Origin: an uncultured Acetobacteraceae bacterium
GTDB taxonomy: Bacteria > Pseudomonadota > Alphaproteobacteria > Acetobacterales > Acetobacteraceae
Assembly: GCA_903895595.1 (NCBI GenBank)
Contig: CAITUP010000113.1
Span: 1-64,000 of the forward strand
DNA: 64,000 nucleotides
Direction of reading: 5' to 3'
Shown: piece after piece, positions 63,352-64,000 of the stretch
Layout of the letters: every line of letters starts with the position of its first letter
Numbering within the stretch: position 1 is the first letter of the stretch
Made by a program: the position numbers and the translations under genes
The notes under the pieces: generated by a model
What the model was told of the DNA's origin: nothing
The model's input: only the letters and a program-made list of their open reading frames with translations
Database searches by the model: none

Positions 63352-64000
63352 CGCTTGTGCAATCCCTTTACGACAGGAGCGTCGGATGCCGTGAAACCGG
63401 CCGCATGCATGGTATGGCCGCGCCAGTCCACCCGCTTTCCAGCATAGCTGGCGAGCAAGACGGCAACCGACAACAGCTCTCGCAGCGGGAGAAAGCCGAC
63501 ACTGCCCGGAAATGCAAGCATTTCCACCTTCCCCGCCAGCGCTCGGTCGATCCCCGTTGCGGCAAAGGCACGCCCCAGCCACGCCAGGACGAACAACGCC
63601 ACCGCCCAGAGTGCCCCACCCGACACCGCGACCGCGGCCAGCGCCCAGAAAATCGGGTATTGCAGCACGGAAGCCGCGAAAGCGCCGGGGACCAGAGCCC
63701 GTATCGTGCGCGCCCAGCGCAACTCGTGGCGGAACAAGGCGGCCCAGCTCGCCTCCGGCACCGTGGTCGCGACGACGGTGCCGGCGAGCCGCACGTCAAA
63801 CCCCAGCGACCGCACCAGCTGTCCGAGCACGTTATCGTCGGCCAGGTGGTCTACCAGGGCGGGAAATCCGCCGATTCGCATCAACGTGTCCCGCCGCAGG
63901 CACATCGTGGCGCCCAGGCAGTCCTGCCGCCCCATCGCGCGCGCCAGCACGGCGCCGGGGAGGAATCCGTGCGTGATCTGGCTCGCGCCCAGCAAAGCCG
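63348..64000 (-). CDS. hpnI: Hopanoid glycosyltransferase HpnI (5' part missing)
   Basis: The 3' 217 codons of a gene running out of the window. Seen: DCLGATMCLRRDTLMRIGGF, HLADDNVLGQLV (the catalytic Asp region), and HELRWARTIR (the QxxRW-type acceptor box), then three to four membrane helices. This fits HpnI, which adds N-acetylglucosamine to bacteriohopanetetrol in the membrane. It is coupled to hpnJ. About 170 N-terminal residues lie beyond position 64000. Confidence 0.85.
   Translation of the reverse strand, partial: ALLGASQITHGFLPGAVLARAMGRQDCLGATMCLRRDTLMRIGGFPALVDHLADDNVLGQLVRSLGFDVRLAGTVVATTVPEASWAALFRHELRWARTIRALVPGAFAASVLQYPIFWALAAVAVSGGALWAVALFVLAWLGRAFAATGIDRALAGKVEMLAFPGSVGFLPLRELLSVAVLLASYAGKRVDWRGHTMHAAGFTASDAPVVKGLHKR

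Overview
The window looks like chromosomal DNA from a GC-rich alphaproteobacterium, most likely Rhodospirillales/Acetobacteraceae. The signs are: the order aroA-cmk-rpsA-sppA-ihfB-lapA-pyrF-trpF; an atpHAGDC operon without the F0 genes beside it; the hopanoid side-chain genes hpnI-hpnJ at the right edge; a class II-like EPSP synthase; and a TIGR02300 zinc-ribbon protein. The genus cannot be named from sequence alone.

Layout. 0.2-9.9 kb: a luciferase-like flavin oxidoreductase, an HMG-CoA-lyase-like plus enoyl-CoA-hydratase pair, a DUF2306 membrane protein, a cupin, a methyltransferase-fold protein, tRNA-Phe with a decayed integrase 3' of it, an orphan solute-binding protein, an SH3 protein, a CoA-binding protein, a DUF2076 protein and an orphan molybdate-type permease. 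9.9-17.3 kb: two tandem FkbM methyltransferases, an OpgH-like membrane glucosyltransferase, a GT4 glycosyltransferase, then phnW overlapping fhs. 17.3-25.5 kb: an oxidative region with a cupin, a Baeyer-Villiger monooxygenase and a fumarate-reductase/KstD-like flavoprotein, facing a minus-strand operon of an unrecognised 537-aa histidine-rich protein, a TauD/TfdA dioxygenase and an EthD protein; an NHL-repeat protein diverges from that operon. 25.5-31.7 kb: a small membrane protein, a second luciferase-like oxidoreductase, a repeat-flanked remnant of an antitoxin gene, a GGDEF diguanylate cyclase, a PhyH dioxygenase, an exported truncated haemoglobin, a DUF218 protein and a TIGR02300 protein.

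31.8-40.5 kb is the conserved housekeeping block, interrupted between cmk and rpsA by a Phd/VapC toxin-antitoxin pair and a truncated DUF4160 gene. gap follows. 40.5-47.8 kb: two family-5 solute-binding proteins flank pgi-mutL, then a DUF2442 protein. 47.9-52.8 kb: atpHAGDC on the minus strand, closed by a strong bidirectional terminator. 52.9-61.7 kb: a GT8-like glycosyltransferase, a second Phd/VapC pair with a palindromic operator, a GMC oxidoreductase, a divergent XRE-regulator/EamA-transporter pair, an SDR, an acyl-CoA synthetase and a PEP-CTERM protein with an unusual C-terminal tail. 61.9-64.0 kb: hpnJ and the 3' part of hpnI.

Most of the window is ordinary chromosome. The least explained parts are the 537-aa protein with its dioxygenase operon, the REPIN-like paired repeat at 27.1-27.4 kb, the exported truncated haemoglobin, the integrase scar beside tRNA-Phe, and the insertion that splits the cmk-rpsA block. 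I saw no CRISPR array, rRNA, complete insertion sequence or prophage.
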